From assembly GCF_000165425.1 (NCBI RefSeq), contig NW_001799599.1, forward strand, positions 66,715-130,714: a stretch of DNA of 64,000 nt, given 5' to 3'. Both the position numbers and the translations under genes were made by a program. Every line of letters starts with the position of its first letter. Position 1 is the stretch's first letter. The DNA comes from Paramecium tetraurelia (taxonomy: Eukaryota; Ciliophora; Oligohymenophorea; Peniculida; Parameciidae). A model generated the notes under the pieces. It saw nothing but the letters and a program-made list of their open reading frames with translations, was not told the DNA's origin and did not search any database. Positions 13,614 through 24,987 of this stretch are shown here, piece by piece.

Positions 13614-15050
13614 TCATTTGAAAGGAAGGCTTGTATTAAAATAGATTTTCAAATCACTTGTTAATGGAGAGTTCAGTATCTTTTGTTCGATTTGTCTAAT
13701 GAAAAAATTATTGGAGTATTTGCTAATGAAAAACATTGGGTTAATCGTAAGAGGCAACTACAAGATAATTGAATCGCACTCTTTGTAGATTATCATTGTG
13801 ATTAGGAAAGTTTTAGGTTTGGTTTATGATTTATTGTTTTTGATTTCTTGAGATTCATAGAAATGTGTAATTATTTAGTATATTTGTATTAAATAAATCC
13901 TAATTAAATTTGAATAACTCGAAATGGAGAGTGTTTCATCTCCTTTCAAGTGAAATTTGATTTTGGAGTATTTAGAAAATTTGTTATTGAATCGACTTAA
14001 GATTTTAAATAGTGATAATTCTTAGATTTTGTTATCATTGACAAGCAACAACGAAATGATACCCCAATTAAAGAAAAGCTGGTTGTTTTTCTGTGAAGTT
14101 TGCTAGATATAAATTTTGATTGGTTTTTTTATAGATTAGTTAAGAGAGATATTTTTGGATTGCTGACTGTCCAAAATTACGATCTTGTTTATATGATCTA
14201 TGCCCAAATTGACCACTCTCAAATTGAATTTGTGTTTTGAAATTGCAATCTTTACACTACCCTCTTAGTTTTTGATTAAAAACTCCTATAATTCTTGTCC
14301 TTCAATTTTGTACTGCCTTAAAAGGTTTCTAACATTACACCCATCACAAAGTTCCTCATCATAGTTTGGAAATTCAAGTAAATCTTTGCCATTCAGAAAA
14401 TTGAACTGTAATAGCCTTTAGCAGTAAGTGACTTGGAAAAATGGAAGTTTAATCAGTTCAGATAATTATCTATCCAAGACATTCTCACAGATTTTGGAGA
14501 GGAACTCTTTGCGTGCATTTGCATCACAGATGTATATAACAATCACTATCATTACAGCAGCACCTATGCCCATGAGAACATCTTGTGGATCGACATGCTG
14601 GGTGGTTTATATTGTAATGATGAGTTTAATTATGGTGTGACATATGACTTAGACCACACTATCCAAAAAGTCTGAGACGAAATAAGCACAGGCTTAAAAT
14701 TCCATAAAATTACTTCCATAGCTATAATACATTTATGATTTGGTATTTTCGGGAAAGTTTAACTACAGTAAGGAGCTTGAAATATTGGCAATCATCAGTG
14801 TGTATCTGATGTAGAGAGGCCATTTCACACTTATGAGGATCAAGACCACTGCCAGAGCAATCAAAATATAATTAATGTATTGATAGGATAGTTACAACTT
14901 GCCTAAATCGATTAGCACTTTCGAAACATTCAGTATGAGACCAAGTGTCATGAATACATAAAACACAGGTTTTCTGAGTCTTCCTATTTTTTCATTTTGA
15001 TATTAGAGTTCCAATTAAGAGTTAAAGAACTTCAGTGTCAACTTATTCAT
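13614..15050 (-). CDS. Membrane histidine-kinase-like protein, degenerate
   Basis: An intronless 478-residue protein of the same plan as 870-2330. A short amphipathic N-terminus (MNKLTLKFFNSQLELQYQ) precedes several membrane segments (PVFYVFMTLGLILNV; YILIALAVVLILI; GIGAAVMIVIVIYIC). A cytosolic region begins ANARKEFLSKICENVLDRQL and continues with a PAS-like IKLPFFQVTYCQRLLQFNF. The C-terminal half lacks a phosphoacceptor His box and recognisable ATP-binding glycines. Ciliates carry many hybrid sensor kinases with this membrane N-terminus, and this one seems to have lost the kinase. It starts 13 bp after the stop of the cyclase gene on the same strand. Confidence 0.5.
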
Positions 15051-15063
15051 TATTTATAATTAA

Positions 15064-17649
15064 TCATTTCTCTGTTAATTCCCTATATCCTTTCCAATCA
15101 CTGGGCTTCTGGTAATTGGTTTCCTCCATGCTGTGCAAGACAGCCTCAGTTGGACCGTCATTCGGTTTGAGTTTGAGAGCCTCTTGGAACATGGCACGAG
15201 CAGTTTTCCAATCTCCATCCAAATAGGCTTAAAAGGCTTTACCAAACACTTCCTAATCTCCATATACTAAATAATTACCATAAAATCTTTCTTGAATCCA
15301 GCCAATAAGTATTTCATATCTTTGTTTTCGTGAATATGTTCTATAGCTTTGAATTCTCCACTTTCAACCTGTTCTTTAATTTCCAATTTCTTTTATCTTA
15401 AAATCATCTTCAACTCTTCCTTAGTGAACTCCTTGTATTTCACTGATGGATCGTTACTAGGAGGTAGATTGTCCACATTCATGTCAATAGTATAAAGACT
15501 GACAGGAACGTTGGATCCCTTGACACAAACTCTATCGATGTGTCTGATATATTCTTGGAATTCAGGTGAAAAATGTTCATAAAGAGATTCAGAAATCAAA
15601 ATGGGAACACCATATTGTTTGGTGGCTGCTTCTAGTCTTGATGCCATGTTAACATTAGGACTTAAATATGAAGCATCGATTTTATAGTTGGATCCAATGG
15701 CTCCTTCGATTCCCCACCCCATGTGGAGTCCAAATCCTATCTTGACTTTGTAATTGTCCATTCTTGCCTACAATCTTTTATCCTATCTATAGGCTAGAAT
15801 CTTTGGTTCTCTATTGATTTTGCATTGGATCTTCATAAACGAAATCAAGGCACAATCAGATAAGATTGAGATATATCTATGACTATGATACTATTGAATT
15901 ACTATTTGTCGTGCCAGATTACGTTGTCTTCTTCAAAAGAATAAGTTTCTGGTCTAGTCTTCCACACCAGTAAAAAGGCATCACCAATGTTCTTGTTTGC
16001 TGCTCCCATGTATCTATCGACCATTGTGTGTACAATGTCTCCGATATTATTCACAAACACCATGACATCCTCTTAAAGTACTTCTGTAGCATCAGTGAAA
16101 TTTCTGATATCACAAAAACCATAGATGGCTACTTTTTTGATTCCTGGTAACATGGGATCGACATCTCCTTACTTTTTCATATTGATTCTAATAATTTCAG
16201 TACCAGCATCACCAAATCCTAAGGCAAGCAATGTTCCAATTTTGACTATTGTGTTTTCAATCTTAACGGTTTCATTTGAATTCTCATTCTGTATAACAGC
16301 CATTTCTGTAACAATTTATGGATCATTGGCTATTTTATTAATTTTCTCAATCATTCTTTCCAAAGGTCTCAATGCCAAATCATTAGAATCCTTTGAAAAC
16401 ATCATTGCTCCAAAAGTCAAGACTATACTCACAAAGATAGTTCTGATTATTGATAAGATACTTGTCATCACAGCTGCTTATCTTGTACTCAAGATACCCA
16501 CAACATCAGGGTTGTCCTTGCTAAAAGAATATCATTTATTTAAAATACTCAAATGATGCAATGGCAGCATCAGGTAGATTAGTAGTTTTTAAGAGAGTAT
16601 CATAATCTAAAGTATATGCTCCAACGTCCTATTCGTCGGTTCTTAGATTTGGATAGTCATCATTCTGATAAATGGGAAAATCCTTATAATTGTACAAGGG
16701 ACTAGTAAATAACACAATATAATTGTCGATGCCACTATGATCGATGATAATCTAACTGTATGCATCCTTAACATCATCGTATGTGGATGCTTCAGATTCA
16801 GCCAGTTTTACAAATTATTAAGATTACATCAACATGCTAGTTGGTGGAGACACATAATAATCGACAGAAAATAATGGGATCAGAAACAATAAAGCCAATA
16901 CCACAATGATAACCTTTTTAGTAGTTGAATCTGATAACATTTTTGAAACCTTTGATTCTTTAGTTTCAGCCTCCTCACCTTATCCTGGATTGGGTTATTC
17001 AGCCCTGTCTTGGATTTGGGGTTCGATTGTATTAGCTTTCCTCTTCTATCTTCTTTGGGCTATCAATTTCTAAACCTTATCATCATCTTCCTTATTTGCA
17101 GATTTATAGATTTTCACCAATCTTATCAATCTCACCAGTCTAACTACTCTACCTGCTTTAGTTCCCACTCTCGATGCTCTTCCTGCTCTTGCCAGTCCAG
17201 CTGTATTTTTAGCTTAGCCTCCTGCTCCACTCAATCCAACAGCCTAATTGAAAAGATTAATATCAAGCAATAAAGAGATTGTTGATATTGAATCGAGCCA
17301 GAAGAAGAAGGACAGAAAGTATCCCTCTTTAACTATGACTGACAGTATGATTTCTGTTGAAAACATTACCTAAACTCCATAATAAAACTGTGTTTACCAA
17401 ACATGTAATGTTCAAAGCATCAAAAACTATATCTGCACTTAACCGAAACGCAGCTACTCTTATATCATCTCCAAAAAGAGCATACAGAGTCAATATGTTT
17501 ATTATTACTTAAAATACTGTACTCTCTAAAACTATTTCAAATATTGATGCTCGATGAGAACTAAGCTAATAAACATTCAAATTATACTTCTTATCCATTG
17601 TCTGTTGAAAGATGTCCACATCTGCTGGTGCTTGTGGCTAATCAGTCAT
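15064..17649 (-). CDS. Voltage-sensor-like domain fused to class III nucleotidyl cyclase
   Basis: 826 residues; introns 17370-17388 (19 nt), 16521-16548, 15891-15922 and 15253-15278. Residues 30-170 read as a voltage-sensor domain: S1, S2 with VMFSTEIILS, S3 with FFFWLDSIS, and an arginine-rich S4 (GLARAGRASRVGTKAGRVVR then LVRLIRLVK). A membrane segment (VIIVVLALLFLIPLF, about 245), a roughly 170-residue probably external region and another membrane segment (IIRTIFVSIVLTFGAMM) follow, then LRPLERMIEKINKIA, a HAMP-like linker. The cyclase domain has IYGFCDIRNFTDATE (metal Asp, about 492), NKNIGDAFLLVW (second metal Asp), GFGLHMGWGIEGAIGS, DASYLSPNVNMASRLE and TKQYGV. No potassium-channel pore signature is present, unlike the reported Paramecium adenylyl cyclase with a K+ channel. 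Adenylyl versus guanylyl specificity was not resolved. Confidence 0.85.
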
Positions 17650-18656
17650 ATTTAATTTATAATTAATATTAACTTTAATATTCACATCCCTCCCACCTTA
17701 TCTAATCAATTCCTCACTCTACTTCATTTCACATACACCCATTATCACCAATTTCCTTATGCTCAATCAGTTTATCTAATCATTCAAGACCCTATCAATT
17801 CAACTGTAAGTTACGAAAACTAAATATAGTTTGTTTGTTGCACTCATCAAATCATAAATCAGAATACTCATTCACTCTGTAATCAAATCTATATACATTT
17901 AAAAGAGCAAGCAAGAATTTATTGTAATAAAATATTTGATAATAATTAATGGGGAATAGAGCAATTAAATTAATATTCACTTTGATGATATCACATTTAT
18001 TAGAATATATTAATTTCTTTAAATGGATTATAATAAAAATTTTTCCATTTTAAGTGAAAAACCAAAGATTTGTTTCGAATTTGACTTATTTTCATTTCAC
18101 AAACAATTTTAACAATTCATTTCACTAACCGAAAATCTAAAATTATAAATTTTATAATGAGGTTTAACCATTTTTTAAGATAATTTATTAAATAATTTTG
18201 TAATTATTCTTAGAATGTTAAATATTTTAATACTTTATATTCCACTAAATATCATATGAAAGTAAAGATGTTACAGTGGTGAAGAGGAGACAATATTAAT
18301 CATTTTATGGATTTTATAATTTATTAGTCATCGTATTATTTTTATCTTACTTTTTCGATAATGATTTTAGAATAAATACAAAAATTACTGAGACTAGATT
18401 CTCTATATAATTATTTAGTTTTCCCTTCCCTAATTGAATAACAAGTCATTCGAATATTTCTAGGACAGAAATATTACTTTGTAAAATCCTAATTTAGATA
18501 ATATTTAAGGATCTAAGAGATAAATAAATTGGACAATTAAATTTGAAATAAAGTATAGAGAGAGGACAATTAAATAAAATAGTTATTAAAGGCTAAGGAT
18601 GTTTCTTCTAAATTAAAAGTTATAATATATGAGATTAATTTTTGGATTGATTTGAA
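17650..18656. other. 1 kb without a supported gene
   Basis: AT-rich DNA. One plus-strand frame is open from about 17655 to 17980 but has no ATG. The minus strand has many TGA triplets (five within 17760-17900). It may contain the upstream region of the cyclase gene. No RNA gene or repeat was recognised. It is unusually long for this compact neighbourhood. Confidence 0.5.
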
Positions 18657-19107
18657 TCAATTTTTAATTTTTTATTGGATTGAAATTTGGCTGTGACATC
18701 TGCTTTTAGTATTTTTTTTGTTGTCAGCTTTCGAGGAGTTGGCGAGACTGAACTGTTTTCTATCTGATGTTTTTGTGTGTTGATATGATAGACTCAATAG
18801 ATAATCGAATATGGAATTGCATTTTTAAATAGGACTAGTTTTCTGTTTAGTTAATTTTTTGAAGTTTAACATACTATTTAAGACTAAGATATTTTATGTT
18901 TTAAAATACCTTGTTTATTTTCTACAATTCCAGTTTGGCATCTCTTATGGGATGGCTTTTTGTTTGAGGTATTTTTGAGTTGGGTGCTTGATTTAAGAAC
19001 ATTTTATTTATTAACATTAATGATAGATTGTTTTAATTTTTAAGTTGGATTTTTTGACTTGTCTTTTCTGATTGGGGATGTATTTTTGGTGAATAATTCA
19101 ATGGCAT
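18657..19107 (-). CDS. Small hypothetical protein, uncertain model
   Basis: A possible 130-residue protein if two introns (18884-18909 and 18843-18874) are removed, leaving a 9-nt exon between them; the total is then in frame. The product is basic, S/K/Q-rich and low in complexity (LSLSYQHTKTSDRKQFSL, KKNTKSRCHSQISIQQKIKN). An in-frame TGA just before the ATG supports the start. The tiny exon is suspicious, so the splice pattern or the gene itself may be wrong. Confidence 0.35.
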
Positions 19108-19540
19108 TCATGGATCTGCGACGTTAAAAGATTTGTGGTTCAATAATGAGTTAACTCTAAAGTGTTGAAAGGTTGATATTAAAATAAAATTTTACTTCAT
19201 TCAATTAAAATTGATGTTGGCTTCTATCAGTGAGTAAACTCAATTCATGAGATTCAATTAGAAGATTCGAGAAGTCGTAACTAAATGTTTTCTTTTAACA
19301 TCGTGAACATTGAATCCAATATTTGTTTTATAATTGGCTTTTTGATAGATAAACGATAAAGAAATACCTTTATTATAATTTCTTAGTTTTATTTGTGCAT
19401 TTGAGACAGATATGATGAGAGCAAATCAACTAGATCAAGGCAGTGTTTTTTAAGCAAAGTTGACATGTTTACATTTATTTGTAATAATTTCTTTTTATAA
19501 ATACATAAATGATTATTTGTAATGTACTTAAATTATAAAC
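19108..19540. other. Intergenic, no gene seen
   Basis: No long open frame on either strand. It separates two minus-strand genes and probably holds the promoter of the small hypothetical gene and the 3' end of eS25. Confidence 0.5.
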
Positions 19541-20048
19541 TCATTTCTTAGCTGGAGCTTTCTTTTAGGCTTATGGTTTGTCTGCAGCAGCAGCAGCGGC
19601 AGCAGCCTTTTGGGCAGCTACGACTTAGGCATTAACAGTGAAGATGTATTATTTAGAGTTTTAATCACCGGCTGGAACCAATAAACCTGATTTTGCGAAG
19701 TGTCTGATGCATCTTCTGGCTAAAGAACTATTATTAAGGTTATGGGAGCAATAATTACCCGTTTACTTTGAATTTATCTGATACTGTTGAGACTGTGATC
19801 AATGCTCCCATTTTAGGTAATTGGGTCTCAATTTATTTGTAGGATGTTGAATCCAAAAATACGGCATTGTTCAACTTATCCTTTGCTCTTCCCTTGGTCC
19901 ATTTCTATTGTGCATAATCAAAATGGATGTAATACCTTCTTTGTTTAATTACTTCTTTGTGATGCAGCTTTAGATATCTAATCCTTGGTTTTCTTTTAAC
20001 CTTATGTTGGTTGTTTTCCCTATTGAATATTAAGAGAAGTATTACCAT
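19541..20048 (-). CDS. RPS25: 40S ribosomal protein eS25 (S25)
   Basis: 139 residues after removing three introns: 20020-20045 (directly after the ATG), 19905-19935 and 19728-19758. The conserved core is clear: KKWTKGRAKDKLNNAVFLD, then LPKMGALITVSTVSDKFKVN, GSLARRCIRHFAKSGLLVPA and KQYIFT. The N-terminus is basic. An Ala-rich tail (QKAAAAAAAADKPQ) extends past the usual end. eS25 sits in the head of the small subunit near the E site. The ATG is separated from the rest of the coding sequence by an intron, so a frame search that ignores splicing misses the start. It is divergent from RidA, with 48 bp between the two ATGs. Confidence 0.95.
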
Positions 20049-20096
20049 GATTTCAAATCTTTAATAAAATTTTTGAAAAAAATTTAATACCAATTA
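20049..20096. promoter_or_regulatory. 48-bp divergent promoter region between eS25 and RidA
   Basis: The two ATGs point away from each other across 48 bp of A/T-rich DNA, which must hold both 5' ends. No separate motif could be recognised. Confidence 0.5.
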
Positions 20097-20529
20097 ATGC
20101 AGCAATAAGTCACCACAGTTCACACAGATAAATTCAAAGCCATCGGTCCCTATTCAGCTGCTAAAATTATTGCTCCAACAGCCCATCTAGTCTTTTTGTC
20201 AGGTCAATTGGGTATTGTCCCTGAAGTAATTGCCATTAATCTACATATAATAGTCAGGAAATCTCATTTCTGAAGACGTAGCAGAATAGGCCACTCAAGC
20301 AATGAAGAATGTGGGAATCTTGTTAGAAGCAGCCAAGTCTAGCTTCAAGAATATTGTCAAATGCATCGTTTATCTAGTTGATATGGCTGACTTTGCAAAG
20401 GTGAATGAGGCCTATGCTAAATTCTTTGATGGCGATTATCCAGCCAGAGTTTGTATTGCAGTCAAACAATTACCCAAAGGAGGTTTGGTAGAAGTAGAAG
20501 TCATTGCAGTTTAAGATACTGAATAATGA
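20097..20529 (+). CDS. RidA / YjgF / UK114 family imine deaminase
   Basis: 134 residues with one 28-nt intron (20226-20253). Family marks: KAIGPYSAAKI at the start, HLVFLSGQLGIVPESGNL, the EQATQAMKNVGILLEAA helix, NIVKCIVYLVDMADFAKVNE, FFDGDYPARVCIAVKQLPKG with the substrate-binding Arg, and VEVEVIAV with the conserved Glu. Members hydrolyse reactive 2-aminoacrylate and related enamines/imines as trimers. Length and motifs are as expected for an active member. Confidence 0.95.
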
Positions 20530-20778
20530 TGAATTATATTGCATAAAATTGTATAAAAAAACAATATGAGTTATTTTTATAGAACAGATTTATATATTCT
20601 GTGCAGTTAAATAAAACTTTGATTATCAATTTATCAATTTGTGATAAATAGTAACTTCAATATCAGGCAAGAAGAAGTAAAAAATATATATATTTTAAAT
20701 TCGTCACGATTCATCCCTTTAACATTATTAATCATTAATTTCTTGAGCGACATTTATATATAATAATTATATAAATAA

Positions 20779-22577
20779 ATGATGAAAGGAAGTTAGTAAA
20801 ATGTTCTACTGAATGAGTTAAAAGAAATCCCTATTTATTCAGATAATTGGTTTTGGAAGCTCAGAATGAAAAATCAAGCATTGCTTTAATTTTCGATTAT
20901 TTTTATCCTAATACTTGGAGTAGTTTTAGGCATTTATTCAGTCAACATGGCTATTATCGTTCCTCTGTTAGAGCAATCCTCATTTGAGATATACAATAAT
21001 AATGCAAAACATACATTATAAAGTCATTTGAGAAGCTACGATGGTATTCTAAATGGGATATTTAATATAAGTAATAATTTAAAAATAGAAATAGATATCC
21101 ACTAATTGCAAATACTTCATCAAATTTACACTTAATCTTACAGGAACCTTGAAAAAGAAGATAACATTACTTTGGATTATAGAGCTCACATGGATTATGC
21201 AGGTACAAAGAAAATGCCTTAAATACTTGTGGATTAACCACCTGGATCACTGTAAAAAACACATTCATTTATGTGCTATACAAATAAAACCAACATAACA
21301 TATCCAATGAGCAAAGTTACATTAATTAATTTAAAGATCTAAGAAACCATGTATCCTATAGGTCATATTTTGGCTGCCACTAAATTAAACATAAAATCCT
21401 TATTTTATGTAGGAACTTTAGATGAGCCTTAAGTTTACTTTTCATACCCTTGCACCAATTTCCAAAACGCTATTTATGGATTGAACATTCCGAAGAGACC
21501 CTGGTTTTTGAAAGGCATTAGCGTGTATGATCAATCGAATTTTAGTGATTACGATTATTAATTTACCGACCCCTTTCTTTGTAATTAATTTATCGATTAT
21601 TATCATAGAATTTACCAAAGACAAAATTGAAGTCACTCTTGTTATGCCCTTGCTTGATAGAGATCTTAAATTAAAGGGAGTGATGGCATCGGATCTGGGG
21701 ACAGATTTAAATAAATTTGTAGTTAAAACTGATCAGAATGTTCATATGGTCCTATTGGCCAATGCTAAGGGACTACTCATTTATCACAGTTACAACGTAA
21801 GTTTGTCGCTCCTTCCTATTTATATTTTCAATACTTCTCTTACAGGATTTACTTTGGATGACTGGGCTTCAATAAAAGATACAAAATAAAGCAATTGTTC
21901 ATCTTATCCTAAGAACTCTAGTTTGCTTTGTCGTTACAATAGTGTGTATGATAAGGATTTGGTGATTACAATTCATGAGATCAAGAAATTCAATTATCTC
22001 TTTATGATGTAAGTATTTAACCTCAATTTAATAAAGATTCCATGATACTGCAGATTATACTGATTATCAGCTCAAATCAACTGAGGACATGTTGGATAAG
22101 CTGTAATTAGAAGCAATCTAATTTCTGGAAATCGCCCTTGGAATTTTTCTGGGTGCCATGTTTATAGCCATTTGCATTCTAATCTTAATCTTTTATCCCA
22201 TCCAGAAAATTATAGATAATTGTCATTATATAATGGGAATCAGAAATAAATAAAATATGAACAAAAGGATTCTGCTAACAAAATTCTTTATGCCCTTCCT
22301 GAATCCTTAATTATAATTACTCTTTCTGGCATACACTAATTTAGTTAAAAGGTTTTTGTCCTTATCGCATACAAAAGGAAGTCTCTGCAAAACTCAGGAG
22401 GCGTTGCAATACCCGAAGAAGATTAAGTAGAAAGCTCACCTTTCGTTAAATCGATATTTAAAAAAAAACATGATTTTAATAGAAATAAACAAAATGGTTT
22501 TTTAGGCTTCCACATACTTTCCCTCTTAATTGATGGGAAGATTTGTTGAGAAAATACTAATGTAATTTTACTAATGA
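20779..22577 (+). CDS. dCache-type transmembrane sensor protein
   Basis: About 580 residues with introns 21581-21608 and 22009-22036. A first membrane segment (FSIIFILILGVVLGIYSV) is followed by about 360 extracellular residues and a second membrane segment (IALGIFLGAMFIAICILIL), then about 120 basic cytosolic residues. The extracellular part has Cache features: RPWFLKGI, then TKDKIEVTLVMPLLDRDLKL and KGVMASDLGTDLNKF, then VLLANAKGLLIYHS. Such domains bind small ligands. The cytosolic tail has no recognised enzyme domain. A GTAAGT at 21797 suggests a further 45-nt intron (21801-21845), but the frame also reads through, so this was left open. Two ATGs are adjacent at 20779 and 20782. Confidence 0.7.
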
Positions 22578-22597
22578 TAATAATTATATGATATTTT

Positions 22598-23681
22598 TCA
22601 TGAAGAAGGGGCTGGTTACTCTTCAATCAATGGTTGATATTGATCCAACTATTATTATTGTTGCTGTTGTTCTTATTGTACTTACTGTTATTACTAATCA
22701 CCTCCTAAATAAGTATTAACAACTTCAGTTCCGTATTTCTTTTAAACTATTTATTTTGTTCCATTTCCAATAGAACTTCCAACTTAACATAAGGCTGTGC
22801 CTAATCCTGAGAGAGCTGTTCCTGCTGCATCCCAAGTAGCTGATGTCAATTATTTACTCTATTTCAAAACTAAGATTACGATTTCTATTATATTTACTGT
22901 TGCTGTCTGAATTATCTATTTTTTGGCCTAGTTCATTTGTGAGCTCCTTGGTTTTCTATGCCACTGGCTTAAATAATTATCCAAGGTATTGCCCTGTTAC
23001 ATCGAAGACTTCACTGACTTTTTCTTTAGTAGCCTATAATTTAGTCTTGGTATTTGGATCAACTTAAACTTCTTAACCTGGCTGAATTTTATCATTCAAA
23101 TATTGAGTTCCTTTGTTTATTCCTGTGGCCATCATTGTTCCCAAAAACATGAATCCTTTCTTAAGATAGCTAGAGGAATTAAATCATTAAATATACTCTC
23201 CACCCTTTGCTATATAAGCAGCAGCATCATTGGGATTATCCAAAGGGTTAGTAGCAATGTCTTTACAATGTAGTTCAATTGTGTCTTTAAACTGTTGTAT
23301 TTACATGGCCTAATCAAATGGGACCATTGAGACAACTGTGTTTAAGGCTGTGTGGAATGCATTCAATAAATCACTTTGTGGAATAAAGATTCCATTTAAA
23401 CCTAAAACATATTGTGGTTTTCACCAATTACCTTAGTCTATATGAGGGAAAATGAGTGTCAAGCCAGATTCAGATTATATGTACACAAAAGGGGTGCCAG
23501 GAACAATATTCTGACAGAATCTCTCAATAGTAATGAAATGAGTTTTTGAATCCTGGAATTGGGCGAGCTTCACAGTTCCCTGGAAAACCTTTGTTCTGGA
23601 GTTTTAAATCAATCTGAAGAATTGTGCGTTCTCGGCAATTGAAACCACTTAAGCCATTTCTCTTGGTTGCTCTTATTGCAT
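22598..23681 (-). CDS. Spartin / senescence-domain protein
   Basis: 332 residues; introns 23402-23431, 23170-23196 and 22870-22897. The N-terminal half is strand-rich (FQGTVKLAQFQDSKTHFI; PGTPFVYIQSESGLTLIFP). From about residue 165 the Senescence domain appears: AAAYIAKGGEYISYLKKGF, FLGTMMATGINKGTQYL, TKEKVSEVFDVTGQYLGQL, FKPVAQKTKELTNELG, TWDAAGTALSGLGTALCQVG, ending KQIVQKKYGTEVVNTYLG. A Q-rich tail follows. In animals and plants these proteins bind lipid droplets or membranes. No MIT domain was recognised at the N-terminus. Confidence 0.8.
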
Positions 23682-23728
23682 TTTTAATATTTTAAATAAT
23701 AGATACGTGTAAAATGAGAATTATAGCA

Positions 23729-24428
23729 ATGTACCTCCTGAAATACCATCCTGAAAATCCGATTTTTATATCCTAAAACTTTGAGCTTTCGTTTGTGAAG
23801 TACAACATTTGAATAACTTATTTTCTAGTTGGTTTTAGCGTCCTTTCTTTAAAGAAACTCTCAATTTTGGAGCTAGAACTTGTGCAGCGTATTCTATATA
23901 ATATAAAATACAAGACGAGCCAAACCTGGTACTAGGAGTGCTGTCACTAACCAAGAAGCTCATGCTGTGTCATATATATGCATCGATAAAAATAATCTAG
24001 TGGCTCTTGTTATTGCAGATGATTAATATCCGGAAAAAGTTGCTTTCATGGTTATCCAAAATATGTATCAAGAATACTATCGCCAATATAACTCCATGTT
24101 CTTAGACACCATAGTTGGTATTCATCATATTTCACCATTTTACAGCTGATCAAAACATAAATATACCAAAATTTGAAGAATTCATAAAACTCTACCAAGA
24201 TCCCAAAGAAGTTGATAAATTACTTAAAATTGAGAACACTCTCAATGAGGTCACTATGATTGTTCATTAATCTCTGGACGATGTAATTCTCGTCCTTATA
24301 TTTAGCTTTTAAAAAGAGGAGAGACTTTGGAATCGCTAATGGCTAAATCAAAGGATATGAGTAGTGTCAGTTTAGACTTCTATAAAAATGCCAAGAAAAC
24401 CAATAATAAATGTTGCAGCTTGTATTGA
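23729..24428 (+). CDS. YKT6: YKT6-type R-SNARE
   Basis: 197 residues; introns 23800-23828, 23889-23914, 24118-24145 and 24283-24305. The longin domain has ENPIFISQNFELSFV, NWFQRPFFKETLNFGART, AARAKPGTRSAV and LVALVIADDQYPEKVAF. The SNARE helix runs from NTLNEVTMIVHQSLDDLLKR through GETLESLMAKSKDMSS to DFYKNAKKTNNK. The last residues CCSLY keep the two cysteines used for palmitoylation and prenylation in YKT6, but the final X of the CaaX box is Tyr, which is unusual. YKT6 mediates membrane fusion at Golgi, endosome and autophagosome. Confidence 0.95.
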
Positions 24429-24484
24429 ATAAACCTTAACAAAATATATATATAGATTTTTATCTATAAAAATATACATGATTC

Positions 24485-24874
24485 TCACAATGTTAATGCC
24501 TTTGCAGCCATGTCCTTAGCTTTTGCTTCGTTGTTACCCAAAAATGTTGAAATTTATTAACCCTTATGGAATAAATAAACTGCTGGAATTCCTTGACTCT
24601 AAATATTTAATGAAAAATTATACTGCATATTAAGATGAAACCTTTTATAACTCTTCGATATCAACATTCACGATTGCTAACTCCCATTTTCCTTAACCTT
24701 GTTCTAGGAGACTGTGGAGTTTGGGTTTCAAAACCTTGCATGGACCACACCTATTAAATTAATGAATGCTAAATACCAATCAGCGTAGAAATCAACAATG
24801 ACGGGTTTTGCATTTTCAAGAACTAGGGTCTTCCAATCATTCTCTGACTGTATTGTTAAAGTATGGTCTTACAT
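24485..24874 (-). CDS. Thioredoxin
   Basis: 112 residues after removing introns 24751-24776 and 24599-24623. The active site WCGPCK is split by the first intron inside the Trp codon. The fold is complete: PVIVDFYADWCGPCK, VLKPKLHSLL, WELAIVNVDIEELQK, and the cis-proline region SQGIPAVYLFHKGQQISTF. There is no presequence, so it is probably cytosolic. It reduces protein disulfides. Confidence 0.95.
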
Positions 24875-24987
24875 TAATTAAATTTAAAAATTAAATATCT
24901 AAGACTTTACTATTATTGCATTTAATGTCACTCAACTAATTAAAACTTACGTATCTCAAACAATTTTAATTTAAAATGAATATACTC

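Noticed and set aside
21797-21845. 49-nt GTAAGT...ACAG intron in the dCache gene
   Set aside because: Removing 49 nt shifts the frame into a TGA. Read-through, or a 45-nt version from 21801, keeps the frame, so the 49-nt intron was not used.
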